The notes: generated by a model not told the origin, from the sequence alone. Shown: positions 6,043-14,989, numbered from the stretch's first letter. The stretch is 64,000 bases of DNA from Bacilli bacterium (GCA_017511375.1 JAFWKJ010000008.1:1-64000), one strand, 5' to 3'. Made by a program: numbers and translations.

Positions 6043-7650
6043 ATGTTAGAAATCGTATTAAATAATGTAAGTAAAAATTATGGAAATAAAAGAATTTTAA
6101 AAAATATAAATTTTGAAGTAAAAACAAATGAAAAGGTGGCCCTAATAGGACCAAATGGTTGTGGAAAAACAACCATCTTAAAACTAATTGGGAAAGAAGA
6201 AAACCCAACAACAGGAGAAGTATTTATTAGAAAAGATGCCAAGGTAAGTATCTTATCTCAATATCCAGATGAATCTCTATCAAAGGAAATTGTGAAAGAT
6301 ATTCTGAATTCTTCTTTTATAGAGTTAAATGAATTAAAAGAAAAACTATCACAAGCAGAACAAAAACTTTTAGAAGGAACAGATTTAGATAAAGCAATCC
6401 TTAAATTCACGAAACTACAAGAAGAATTTATTCAAAAAGGAGGATATGAAATAGACTCCAAAATAGAAAAATTAGTAGCGGCATTTCATGTAGAAGAATT
6501 GTTAGAAAAACAATTTAAAGACCTATCGGGAGGAGAAAAGACGATCATAAGTCTTATTGGAATTCTTTTAAAAGAACCGGATATATTACTGCTAGATGAG
6601 CCTACCAATCATCTAGATATCAAAATGTTAGAATGGTTAGAAAACTATCTATCTAACTGTAATAAAACAATTATCATTGTATCTCATGATAGATTCTTTC
6701 TTGATAAAGTAACAACCAAAACCATCTTAATAGATAATGGTGAAGAAGAAATCTTCCATGGAAATTACACCTACTATTTAAAAGAAAATGAAGAAAGAGT
6801 CATGAGAGAATTTAATGCCTACAAGAATCAACAAAAACAAATAGAAGCTATGAAAACTTCCATTAAAAGATTAAAAGAATATGGGAAATTGGCTTATCCA
6901 TGTGGAGAAAAATTTTTTAGAAGAGCAGCCTCTATAGAGAAAAGATTAGAAAAAATGGAAGTCTTAGATAAACCAAGAAATAAGGATTCAATAAATTTAA
7001 GATTTAATGTAGAAAAAAGAAGTGGAAATGACGTAATATCTTTTAATCGATTTGATCTATCAATAGGGGATAAAGAATTACTAAAAAAAGCAGATTGTCT
7101 TATAAAGTTTAAAGAACGAGTATGTATCATGGGACCAAATGGTTGTGGAAAATCAACTCTCATAAAAGAAATAATCAACAACAACCCAAATATAAAAATA
7201 GGTTCTAATATAAGAATAGGATATATTCCTCAAAATATAGTATTTGAAAATGAAAATACAACAGTCATAGAAGAAGCAAGAAAATATTTTATTGGTTATG
7301 ATGAACATTTACGTAGTGCTCTTACCAAATTCTTATTTTATGCCGAAGGAATCTATACAAAACTAAACTGTTTATCCGGAGGAGAAAGACTTCGTTTAAA
7401 ACTATTTTGTTTGATGCAACAAGATAGTAATTTATTGATATTAGATGAGCCTACAAACCATATTGATATTAATACAAAAGAAATATTAGAAGAAGCTTTA
7501 AAAGAGTATCAAGGAACTATTATTATTGTTTCTCACGATAGATACTTCATCAATAAAATAGCAACGAGAATTCTGATGATAAAAGATAAAAAACTCATAA
7601 GTTACGTAGGAAATTATGATGATTATAAAAGAAGAGTAGAAAATATCTAA
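6043..7650 (+). CDS. ABC-F family ribosome-protection ATPase
   Basis: This 535-residue protein has two ABC ATPase domains and no membrane segments. Domain 1 has Walker A GPNGCGKTT (about 37-45), the LSGGEK signature and Walker B LLLDEPTNHLD. Domain 2 has GPNGCGKST, LSGGERLR and LILDEPTNHID. The linker between them, around residues 250-310, is long and basic, with a YPCGEKFFRRAASIEKRLEK segment; in this family it reaches the P-site tRNA and peptidyl transferase centre. The attenuator leader points to an antibiotic-resistance member (Vga/Lsa/CplR-like, displacing pleuromutilins, lincosamides or streptogramin A) and not a housekeeping factor. The exact subclass and drug range cannot be decided by reading. 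The start has AAGGATG seven bases upstream. Confidence 0.85.
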   Translation: MLEIVLNNVSKNYGNKRILKNINFEVKTNEKVALIGPNGCGKTTILKLIGKEENPTTGEVFIRKDAKVSILSQYPDESLSKEIVKDILNSSFIELNELKEKLSQAEQKLLEGTDLDKAILKFTKLQEEFIQKGGYEIDSKIEKLVAAFHVEELLEKQFKDLSGGEKTIISLIGILLKEPDILLLDEPTNHLDIKMLEWLENYLSNCNKTIIIVSHDRFFLDKVTTKTILIDNGEEEIFHGNYTYYLKENEERVMREFNAYKNQQKQIEAMKTSIKRLKEYGKLAYPCGEKFFRRAASIEKRLEKMEVLDKPRNKDSINLRFNVEKRSGNDVISFNRFDLSIGDKELLKKADCLIKFKERVCIMGPNGCGKSTLIKEIINNNPNIKIGSNIRIGYIPQNIVFENENTTVIEEARKYFIGYDEHLRSALTKFLFYAEGIYTKLNCLSGGERLRLKLFCLMQQDSNLLILDEPTNHIDINTKEILEEALKEYQGTIIIVSHDRYFINKIATRILMIKDKKLISYVGNYDDYKRRVENI

Positions 7651-7662
7651 TCTTCTTTTTTA
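7627..7662 (+). terminator. Terminator of the ABC-F gene
   Basis: AAAAGAAGA (7627-7635) pairs with TCTTCTTTTT (7651-7660) across the last codons of the gene, followed by T residues. Confidence 0.75.
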
Positions 7663-7743
7663 TTAGGGGAAATAGAATGATAAATAAGCAATTAAGTCTT
7701 TTCAAATTACAAAAACCAGTTATGATAAAACACGGTGATAGAA

Positions 7744-9081
7744 ATGGACTTATTAAAAACAGGAAAATTTATCAAAGAACATAGAGATAAACTTGGTTTA
7801 AGTCAAAGAGACTTAAGTGAAAAAGTACATGTTACAAGACAAGCAGTAAGTAATTGGGAAAATGGTAAGACATTACCTGATTCAGATGTATTATTAAGTT
7901 TAAGTGATTTGTTCCATGTAACAATCAATGATATTTTATGTGGCGAAACGATAGAAGGGACCTTATTAGAATTAGTAGATGAGACAAATAAAAAGACCAA
8001 TAGGATTAAGAAAATGATGCTGGTTTTTACAAGTATCATATCGATTCTCTTAATATCTTTCTTAGTCTTTTACTTTATCACAAACTATAATTCCATTAAG
8101 GTTTATACAGTATCTTCTTCCTCAGAACACTTTAGAATTGTAGATGGAATTATTATTAGCACTTCTTCTAATACGTATTTTAAACTAGGAAGAGTAGATA
8201 TTAAAAATGATAAAGAATTATCTGTAAGTAGGATGAAGTTGTATTATGAAAAAGGGAATAAAAGAGAAATTATCTTTGAAGATGAAGTGAATGATAGATT
8301 ACATATCGATAAGGCAGGATATAAAGAATTATATAGAAAAGAATTTGATAAATACAAGAATCATCTATATTTAGAAATAAAGTATAATGATCACGAAAGT
8401 GAAATATTAAAATTGAAAGTATTAAAAGATTTTTCAAATGACTTAACAATCATGTTTGATGAAAGTATGGTGCTTAAAAATAAAAATACAAAAGAAATTC
8501 AAGATAGAATAGATAATCTTATTAAAGAAGAAAATATTGAGTTTGAAAAGAATGTTCAAGTTAGAAAAGATTTAATATTTACTCCGATTATTACAGAACC
8601 AGTTTCCTTAAAACAAGAAGTTATTGTTAGTACGCCTATTGTAGAACAATCAACAAAGCAAGAGGAAGAACCATCTACACCAGTAGAAATAGAGGAACCC
8701 ATAGAGGAGACTTTAGAGGAACCTATAGAAGTACAAGATAAAGTACCAGAAGAAATCAACTATGAAGAAATATTTAACATAATTGAAACGTATGGAATAT
8801 CTATAGGAAGATTTAAGCAATTGGAGTATATGATAGATGATGAATATATAATGATAAGATATTCAAAGACATCAACAATAATTGAGGTTGAATCATCCGA
8901 TGTCATAGAAACATTTTCAATAAGAGAAAGAAATAGTTACTATGCAACATATCAAATGGTCGAAAATAATAATGAAGTTGAAAAGATAGAGGGGGCTTTA
9001 GAAGAATTACAAGAAACAAATCCAAGTCTCATAGAAAGAATGAATAATTATTTGATGTTGGTATACCAAGAAATAAAGTAG
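7744..9081 (+). CDS. Membrane-anchored XRE-family regulator with extracellular domain
   Basis: The 445-residue protein begins with a Cro/C1-type helix-turn-helix (about residues 5-60, LSQRDLSEKVHVTRQAVSNW). One transmembrane segment follows at about 90-112. Then comes a ~330-residue domain predicted to lie outside the cell. Residues ~280-330 form a Pro/Glu-rich linker with EEPIEETLEEPIE-type repeats before a final small domain. The layout suggests a one-component sensor whose DNA-binding end is cytoplasmic. I do not recognise the outer domains. The ATG at 7744 has GGTGAT at the right distance; the GTG at 7735 lies inside that site. A secreted protein gene starts 69 bases downstream and is a candidate partner. 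Confidence 0.7.
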   Translation: MDLLKTGKFIKEHRDKLGLSQRDLSEKVHVTRQAVSNWENGKTLPDSDVLLSLSDLFHVTINDILCGETIEGTLLELVDETNKKTNRIKKMMLVFTSIISILLISFLVFYFITNYNSIKVYTVSSSSEHFRIVDGIIISTSSNTYFKLGRVDIKNDKELSVSRMKLYYEKGNKREIIFEDEVNDRLHIDKAGYKELYRKEFDKYKNHLYLEIKYNDHESEILKLKVLKDFSNDLTIMFDESMVLKNKNTKEIQDRIDNLIKEENIEFEKNVQVRKDLIFTPIITEPVSLKQEVIVSTPIVEQSTKQEEEPSTPVEIEEPIEETLEEPIEVQDKVPEEINYEEIFNIIETYGISIGRFKQLEYMIDDEYIMIRYSKTSTIIEVESSDVIETFSIRERNSYYATYQMVENNNEVEKIEGALEELQETNPSLIERMNNYLMLVYQEIK

Positions 9082-9150
9082 GTGCAAGTAATAGTTGCTC
9101 CCTTCGACACGATTTTTTATTTTAAAATAATGGTAGAAAGGAGGGAGAAA

Positions 9151-9906
9151 GTGAAAAAAGGAATCATATTTATTTTGATGGCTGCATTTCTTCTTTTTGG
9201 TAAAACTGTATATGCAGAAGAATATTATAAAAATCATTTAGGAGTATCTTTTACGAAGGAACAATATGATTTTTATACGAACCTAATGCATGAGGGATAC
9301 CAAGAAGCCGTAACACAAGAAATGCTAAATGAAATTGCAAATGAAGATTTGGATTCGATTGAAATTAATAAAGTAAGTTTATGTCCGACACCAACAAAAT
9401 CAAAAATCAATCCAGGTGGACAACTACGAGATGATTGTTTGTTCGTCAGTACAAGTGCAAAATCATTAGAAATGGCAAATGCTTGTAATGGATTAGGTCA
9501 TTGTAGAATGTATGCATTTGTTGAGTGGTTTGGTGAACCAAACCAACAAAGCTATGATGTGTTTGGTGCCTATTTTGATGATGGCCCATCCATTATAGGA
9601 TCTCCAATTGTTGTGGTATCAACAGAAGATGAATTTGCTTCAGAAGAAGTAGTAAAATATGAATCGGATGGCTTTGGTGCAGTGGTTCCAGTTTTGTCTG
9701 GAGAAGGATTAATGATTGATATGTCTTTTGCTTACAGTGGAAACGGTGGCATCTTTATTAGTTATCAACATGCAATGTCATATATAAGCCTTGCGAATGC
9801 TCAATTATTCAATATTGATTTTAGTGGATATGGAAATGTATTTAGTTTCTATGGAGCAGCAGTAGGTATCTATGATCAAATGCCAGGTGTTCATATGGAT
9901 GTATAA
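9151..9906 (+). CDS. Secreted protein of unknown function
   Basis: A GTG start preceded by AAAGGAGGGAG (9137-9147) gives 251 residues. Residues 1-22 are a signal peptide (basic start, hydrophobic core, cleavage after VYA). The mature protein has a Cys pair around the middle (NACNGLGHC) and ends in a Gly-, Ser- and Phe-rich, probably beta-structured region without a membrane anchor or sorting signal. I do not recognise a family. It lies directly downstream of the membrane XRE protein in the same direction, so the two could be co-expressed. The frame stays open upstream of the GTG, but the ribosome binding site strongly favours this start. Confidence 0.7.
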   Translation: MKKGIIFILMAAFLLFGKTVYAEEYYKNHLGVSFTKEQYDFYTNLMHEGYQEAVTQEMLNEIANEDLDSIEINKVSLCPTPTKSKINPGGQLRDDCLFVSTSAKSLEMANACNGLGHCRMYAFVEWFGEPNQQSYDVFGAYFDDGPSIIGSPIVVVSTEDEFASEEVVKYESDGFGAVVPVLSGEGLMIDMSFAYSGNGGIFISYQHAMSYISLANAQLFNIDFSGYGNVFSFYGAAVGIYDQMPGVHMDV

Positions 9907-9956
9907 ATAAAGTAGACAAAAAAACGAATATATTAAAATGAAAAAAACGCGTGATA

Positions 9957-9990
9957 AAAATAAAGTAGGGAAACCTACTTTATTTTATTT
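9957..9990. terminator. Bidirectional terminator between convergent genes
   Basis: AAATAAAGTAGG (9958-9969), loop GAAA and CCTACTTTATTT (9974-9985). It serves the plus-strand secreted protein gene and overlaps the end of the minus-strand permease gene. Confidence 0.85.
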
Positions 9991-10751
9991 ATAAGAAGAT
10001 ATAGAAGATAGGAAATAAGACAAAGAATAAAAATACAGGATATGACTAAATCTAAATTAAAGACTTGTGATCCATACATAATTAAATATCCAAGGCCCTT
10101 TTTGGATACAAGTAATTCCCCCATTATGACACCTATTAAGTTCATGGATAAAACAACTTTCATAGTAGAAATAATAGGGTGAATGTTGCTTGGTAAAACG
10201 ATTTTACGAAAGATTTGCCACTTGTTGGCACCAAAACTTTTTGCCATGATAATGTAGTGAGTGGGAACGGAAGAAAATCCTTGATAAGTATTAATGATAC
10301 AAATAAAAATACTGATGAGCAAACTCATAAAAATAATAGAGGTGGTATTGGCTCCACACCAAATGATAATAAGGGGGCCTAATGCCACTTTAGGAAGGGA
10401 ATTTAAAATGGTTAAATAGGGATCAATCACTTTAGAGCAAAAAGGAAATAACCATAACATAATTGAAATAAACATACCTAGACAAAAAGATATAAAAAAA
10501 CTAATAATAAGTTCAAATAAAGTGATTCCAATATGATGAAGTAAGTGTTGAGAAAATAATAAGGAACTAATCATCTTCATCATTTTACTAGGATAAGAAT
10601 ATAAAAATGTATTAATAAGATGGTTTTGCCCAAGCCATTCCCAAATACCGAAAAAAAGCAGAGCAATAAAAAATTGAAATAGAAATACCCAAATTCTTTC
10701 TTTTCGTAATTTGTTTAAATAGGCTTGGTGTTCTGTGCTATATGTTTTCAT
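9975..10751 (-). CDS. ABC transporter permease, NitT/TauT (SsuC) family
   Basis: This 258-residue membrane protein has about six transmembrane helices and a binding-protein-dependent permease fold. The cytoplasmic EAA-like loop is near residues 165-190 (HYIIMAKSFGANKWQIFRKI), matching the conserved region that docks the ATPase. It belongs with the SsuC/TauC/ThiX-type permeases for sulfonates, taurine, nitrate or pyrimidine precursors. Its start overlaps the ATPase gene by 14 bases, with GGAGG upstream, so the two are translationally coupled. The substrate cannot be assigned: there is no adjacent sulfonate, nitrate or thiamine gene. Confidence 0.85.
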   Translation of the reverse strand: MKTYSTEHQAYLNKLRKERIWVFLFQFFIALLFFGIWEWLGQNHLINTFLYSYPSKMMKMISSLLFSQHLLHHIGITLFELIISFFISFCLGMFISIMLWLFPFCSKVIDPYLTILNSLPKVALGPLIIIWCGANTTSIIFMSLLISIFICIINTYQGFSSVPTHYIIMAKSFGANKWQIFRKIVLPSNIHPIISTMKVVLSMNLIGVIMGELLVSKKGLGYLIMYGSQVFNLDLVISCIFILCLISYLLYLLINKIK

Positions 10752-11484
10752 TTAAATCCTCCCATATTTGATTAAAATATTTTGAAAAATGAGGATCACT
10801 TCTATTTAAGATTGGACTTCTTTTTTCTTTTAGTTGAATAGAATACACTTTTTTTACAACAGATGGTCTATGGGATAAAACAATAACATAATCAGACATA
10901 CTAATCGCTTCTCCAATGTCGTGAGTAACAAGAATCGCTGTCTTCTTTTCTTGTTTAATAATCTGATACAGATCTTCTCCAATCGATAGACGAGTTTGAT
11001 AATCCAAAGCAGACATGGCTTCATCTAATAATAGAATATCTGGATGGGTAGCAAGGGTTCGAATCAAAGCTACTCTTTGTCTCATTCCACCTGACAAATG
11101 ATTCGGGTACTGATTTATAAAATCATGCAACCCATAGGTGTCTAAAAGATATGAAACATATTGTTTGTTTTCTTCTGTTAATTGATGCTCTAGTTCTAAT
11201 CCAAAAAGACAATTATCAAGGACAGTGCGAAAGGGAAGAAGAGAATCTTCCTGCAACATATAGGCAATTTTTTTATGATTCAAAATAGAATAATTTCCAT
11301 CACTTTGTTTTTCTAATCCTGATAAGATAGAAAGAATAGTACTTTTTCCACAGCCACTTGGTCCAACAATGGATACGAAGTCTCCTTCATTTACAGAAAA
11401 AGAGATATCTTTTAAGGCATGTATTTCTTCTTTTTCTGTTTGATAGTTTTTTTTCAAATGGTGAATATCTAAAATAGTTTTCAT
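10738..11484 (-). CDS. ABC transporter ATP-binding protein, NitT/TauT (SsuB) family
   Basis: The 248-residue ATPase has Walker A GPSGCGKST (about 40-48), the Q-loop in MLQEDSLLPF, the signature LSGGMRQRVALIR, Walker B ILLLDEAMSALD and the switch His in VTHDIGEA. It powers import together with the downstream permease and the upstream binding protein. The start has TAGGAGG at a good distance. The 5' leader between the binding-protein gene and this gene holds an intrinsic terminator, so this gene is probably expressed below the binding protein. Confidence 0.9.
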   Translation of the reverse strand: MKTILDIHHLKKNYQTEKEEIHALKDISFSVNEGDFVSIVGPSGCGKSTILSILSGLEKQSDGNYSILNHKKIAYMLQEDSLLPFRTVLDNCLFGLELEHQLTEENKQYVSYLLDTYGLHDFINQYPNHLSGGMRQRVALIRTLATHPDILLLDEAMSALDYQTRLSIGEDLYQIIKQEKKTAILVTHDIGEAISMSDYVIVLSHRPSVVKKVYSIQLKEKRSPILNRSDPHFSKYFNQIWEDLNENI

Positions 11485-11544
11485 AGATGCCTCCTAACAC
11501 AATATTTTATGAGGGAAAAAGAAATAGGAATAGGCATATAAAAT

Positions 11545-11570
11545 AAAAAAGACGAATTAGTCTTTTTTAA
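11545..11570 (-). terminator. Intra-operon terminator after the binding-protein gene
   Basis: On the minus strand AAAAAAGAC (11568-11560) and GTCTTTTTT (11553-11545) form a hairpin that includes the stop codon of the binding-protein gene and ends in T residues. Partial termination here would give more binding protein than membrane components. Confidence 0.65.
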
Positions 11571-12552
11571 TAGAATAGAATAATTTTTGATAAGGAACTT
11601 TTTGATTTAATTCACCATATTCCATCATAATATCTTGCATATGATCAAATGATTTTTGTGTAAAAGTAGTTGTTTTTGGCCACGCTTCAATAGAACGATA
11701 ACGACGTACAGCATCTGTAATTTCTGTTAAACTAGAATCTGGGAATTGTGGAAGAATCGTTTTTGCGACATCTTCATCACTATGGGTATGAACATAATCA
11801 AGACCCATTTGAATGGCACGATCAAATTGTTTAATGATTTCTGGATTTTTTTGAATATAGTCACATCTTGCAGAAAAAGATGTATAAGGAACGACACCAC
11901 CTAAAGCACCAACACTTGCAACGACTGTTCCATAGCCTTCTTTTTCTACCATACTGGCAGTAGGCTCAAATAAGGTAACATAATCTCCATAGCCTCCAAT
12001 AAAGGTACCACCCATCGCAGCAAAAGCAATAGAAGTATCAATATCTAAATCTTCTTTTGGGTCTATCCCATGATGTCTTAAAACATACTCTAATGTCATC
12101 TCTGGCATTCCAGCGGCTCTTCCACCAATCACCGTTTTTCCTTTTAAATCTTCTAAACTAAAATGATTTGTTTTCTCTCTAGAGACGATAAAGGAACCAT
12201 CTTTTTGGGTTAATTGAGAAAAAGTCTTTAGATAGTTTTTTTCTCCTCCATTATAAACGTAAATAGTAGCCTCTACGCCAGACAAACCAATTTGTACATC
12301 ATTAGATAGTAAAGCGGCAGCCACTTTATCAGCCCCATTGGCTAAGATAACATCAAGATCTAAGCCATTTTCTTCAAAATAATGATTCTCTATGGCAACA
12401 TACATAGGGGCATAAAACACTGTATGAGCAACCTCAGCTAGAGAAATCTTTGTAAGATTTTTGTTTTGATCATGACGATAGAATAAAACAGAACAAGCTG
12501 CTGCAAAAACCAAAATCATACACACTACATAAATAATAATTTTTCTTTTCAT
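11557..12552 (-). CDS. ABC transporter substrate-binding protein, NMT1/THI5-like
   Basis: The 331-residue protein starts with a hydrophobic signal ending in FAAAC; Cys20 makes it a likely lipoprotein. The body is a type-2 periplasmic-binding fold of the NMT1/SsuA group, with the opening motif FYAPMYVAIENHYFEENGLD and the AALLSNDVQIGLSG block. It should capture a small organic ligand outside the membrane and deliver it to the SsuBC-like transporter encoded downstream. Candidate ligands for the family are aliphatic sulfonates, taurine, nitrate or pyrimidine precursors; nothing here selects one. No TPP riboswitch motifs are seen upstream. GGAG lies before the ATG. Confidence 0.85.
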   Translation of the reverse strand: MKRKIIIYVVCMILVFAAACSVLFYRHDQNKNLTKISLAEVAHTVFYAPMYVAIENHYFEENGLDLDVILANGADKVAAALLSNDVQIGLSGVEATIYVYNGGEKNYLKTFSQLTQKDGSFIVSREKTNHFSLEDLKGKTVIGGRAAGMPEMTLEYVLRHHGIDPKEDLDIDTSIAFAAMGGTFIGGYGDYVTLFEPTASMVEKEGYGTVVASVGALGGVVPYTSFSARCDYIQKNPEIIKQFDRAIQMGLDYVHTHSDEDVAKTILPQFPDSSLTEITDAVRRYRSIEAWPKTTTFTQKSFDHMQDIMMEYGELNQKVPYQKLFYSIKKD

Positions 12553-12722
12553 AATAATCTCCTAACAAAGTAATATATGAGAGGATAAAAAATATGTTAT
12601 ACTTAAAATGAGGTGGTAAATAAAGATAAAATGATGAACAAGAAAAAGGATAACCACAGGTTTGGTTTTGTGTAATATAAGCACATAAAACAGAATATAA
12701 TAAAATGAATAAAAAGAGTAAT

Positions 12723-12762
12723 CAACCGAAGGGTTGAAAAAAATAAGCAAATATGATATAAT
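12723..12762 (+). promoter_or_regulatory. Promoter with overlapping palindrome, adhesin-sortase operon
   Basis: TTGAAA (12734-12739), 17 bases and TATAAT (12757-12762). The palindrome CAACC-gaag-GGTTG (12723-12736) overlaps the -35 box and could be an operator. Confidence 0.7.
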
Positions 12763-12792
12763 ATAGCCACATTTGATGAGGGGGAGATAGAT

Positions 12793-14334
12793 ATGAAGAA
12801 AATAACTAAAAGATTATTTGCGGTCATGGCAGCGTTAGCAGTTATCCTAATTCCAATTGCTAGTACGCATGCAACTACAAAAACTATTTCAATAGGTCCT
12901 GCTACAAAAACAGGAACTTATATCGGTGGAGTTCAATTCCATTACAAGAAAACAGTAGATGGTAAATTCTTATACTGTGTCGACATGAACCAAGATACAG
13001 CAGCAAACATTACAGCTGACTTAGTTACAAAAGGATCCGTTGTAGATGGAGGTATTTATTACATCCTTAAAAATGGTTATCCAGAAAAAAGTATTACGGG
13101 AAATGCAGATAAGGATTATTACATCACACAAACTGCCATTTGGTGGTATCTAGATGAAGTAACAGGAAGTACAAACTTAGGAGAAATGTTTAAGTCCGTT
13201 GGAGACGATACTTATAACATGAGACAAACGGTTAAGAACCTAGTAGCTGAAGGAGTTAAACATAGATATGATTCTCCTGAAACACAAAACTATGTTTTTG
13301 ATTTAGCAACAGCAGATACAACAATGACATTACAAAGTAATTATTATGTATCAAAAAGTATTTCTGTAACAACACAAACGAATGTTGCAGATTATACCAT
13401 TTCTTTGGAGGGTGCTCCACAAGGAACAATCATTGAAGTAAACGGTCAAAGTTATACTTCAATGCAAGTAAAAATAACAAAAAATCAAACATTTAAAATT
13501 AAAGTTCCAGCATCTTCAGCAACCAAGAATTTATCCATTAAAGTAAAAGGTGCTGCAGCAAGTATTATTCAATATAGTGCGTCTGAATATAGCCCACGTA
13601 ATGCGAATATGCAAAATGTTGCTTTATTAGAAAAGGTAGAAAAGAACTTTTCTTCAGAAGTAACATTAAAGGTTTCTTTAGCATCTAAAGTTTCTATCGT
13701 AAAGGTAGATGCTAATACACAACAACCAATAGCAGGAGCTGAGTTAGTATTAAGAGATGCAAGTGGAAAAGAATTATCAAGATGGACTTCTACTACCAAA
13801 GCACATATCTTTGAAAATTTACCATATGGTACTTATACAGTAGAAGAAGTAGAAGCACCAAAAGGATATGCAATCAGTAAAAAAGAAACAACATTTACAT
13901 TAAGTGAAGACAATAAAGAGGTAACAGTATTAATCGAAAATACAGCCAAAAGTGTAGTGGTAAATATTACCAAAGTAGACCAAGCTACAGGAGAAGCCTT
14001 AGCAGGTGCTGTATTAGTAATAAAAGATGCAAGTGGAAATGTTGTTTATAGATTTACTTCTGGTACAACATCTGAAATCATTACAGACTTAGATGATGGT
14101 ACTTATACTATAGAAGAAGAGAGTGCACCAGAAGGGTATATTAAGAGTGATCAAATTGTTACATTTACTATTGATGATGAACATAGATCACATCAAATAA
14201 CTTTTGAAAATGCAAGAGAATATTATGTTCCAGATACAGGTTCTGTATCATCCATAATAATGATTATTTTAGGTATTGCAATTACAGGGTTAGGATTAAA
14301 ATTTGTATACAAGAATGGACAAAAGACAAGATAA
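12793..14334 (+). CDS. Thioester-domain surface adhesin with two Cna-B repeats and a sortase signal
   Basis: The 513-residue protein has a signal peptide (about 1-28). A thioester adhesin domain follows: Cys62 in YCVD and Gln113 in ITQTAIWWYL match the pair that forms an internal Cys-Gln thioester able to bond covalently to host surfaces. After a linker domain come two Cna-B repeats (about 305-385 and 395-470), each with a Lys near the start (KVDA, KVDQ) and a Glu in the E-box (YTVEEVEAPKGY, YTIEEESAPEGY) expected to form stabilising isopeptide bonds. The C-terminus is a sorting signal, VPDTG, then a hydrophobic helix and basic tail. The sortase gene overlaps its end, so that enzyme is probably its anchor. 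GAGGGGGAG precedes the ATG. Confidence 0.9.
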   Translation: MKKITKRLFAVMAALAVILIPIASTHATTKTISIGPATKTGTYIGGVQFHYKKTVDGKFLYCVDMNQDTAANITADLVTKGSVVDGGIYYILKNGYPEKSITGNADKDYYITQTAIWWYLDEVTGSTNLGEMFKSVGDDTYNMRQTVKNLVAEGVKHRYDSPETQNYVFDLATADTTMTLQSNYYVSKSISVTTQTNVADYTISLEGAPQGTIIEVNGQSYTSMQVKITKNQTFKIKVPASSATKNLSIKVKGAAASIIQYSASEYSPRNANMQNVALLEKVEKNFSSEVTLKVSLASKVSIVKVDANTQQPIAGAELVLRDASGKELSRWTSTTKAHIFENLPYGTYTVEEVEAPKGYAISKKETTFTLSEDNKEVTVLIENTAKSVVVNITKVDQATGEALAGAVLVIKDASGNVVYRFTSGTTSEIITDLDDGTYTIEEESAPEGYIKSDQIVTFTIDDEHRSHQITFENAREYYVPDTGSVSSIIMIILGIAITGLGLKFVYKNGQKTR

Positions 14335-14989
14335 AAAAAGAGTCTCTCCAAGTGTGACAGCTTTCATAGGAGCATTCATAACACTTGTTGGAGGATTCTT
14401 TCTTTCATATAATTATATCCAATCTCAAAAGGTTTTAGCCTATGACTATATGGCAAGTACATTCTATGATGGAAACGTCGTAGAAAATCTAGATGTAAAA
14501 CTAATTGAAAAAGAAGAAGTCAAAGAAGAGGTAAAACCAACGGAGTTTACCGGAGAGATCCGTGATGATTATATTGGATATTTAACAATACCAAAAATAA
14601 ACCTAACCAAAGGATTCTTAGATTATCGTTCTACTGAAAATGATGTAGATAAAAACCTACTGGTAGTAAACGGATCTAATTATCCTGATACCGATAAAGG
14701 AAACTTTATCATTGCAGGACATTCTGGAACAGGATGGAATTCATTTTTCAATGATTTATATAAATTGGAAAAAGGAGATAAAGTAAATGTTACTTATCAA
14801 AATAAAAAATATGAATATGAGATAACAAACATTTACAAACAACCTAAGACAGGAAAATTAGCAATCTACCGTGATTTTGATAAAACAACATTAACTCTAA
14901 TCACGTGTACGAATAATGATTCCACAACACAAACAATTTATATATCAGAATTAGTAAAGGTTGAAGAAACGGCGAAAGCTGAAGAATAA
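14315..14989 (+). CDS. Sortase family transpeptidase with an atypical active site
   Basis: The 224-residue protein has an N-terminal membrane anchor (about 13-33). A sortase domain from ~85 carries GYLTIPKI, the catalytic His136 in IIAGHSG and Cys198 in TLITCTNND. The Arg expected about eight residues after the Cys is replaced: Gln206 is at that place. Whether another Arg substitutes, or this is a lineage-specific active site, cannot be told by reading. It overlaps the adhesin gene by 20 bases and probably anchors it through VPDTG; the VPNTA protein at 18460-19554 is a second candidate substrate. The ATG at 14315 is chosen over an upstream in-frame TTG. Confidence 0.85.
   Translation: MDKRQDKKRVSPSVTAFIGAFITLVGGFFLSYNYIQSQKVLAYDYMASTFYDGNVVENLDVKLIEKEEVKEEVKPTEFTGEIRDDYIGYLTIPKINLTKGFLDYRSTENDVDKNLLVVNGSNYPDTDKGNFIIAGHSGTGWNSFFNDLYKLEKGDKVNVTYQNKKYEYEITNIYKQPKTGKLAIYRDFDKTTLTLITCTNNDSTTQTIYISELVKVEETAKAEE

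Noticed and set aside
12553-12792. TPP riboswitch upstream of the NMT1-like importer
   Set aside because: The conserved CTGAGA and thi-box type motifs are absent on either strand, so a thiamine-precursor role is not supported.
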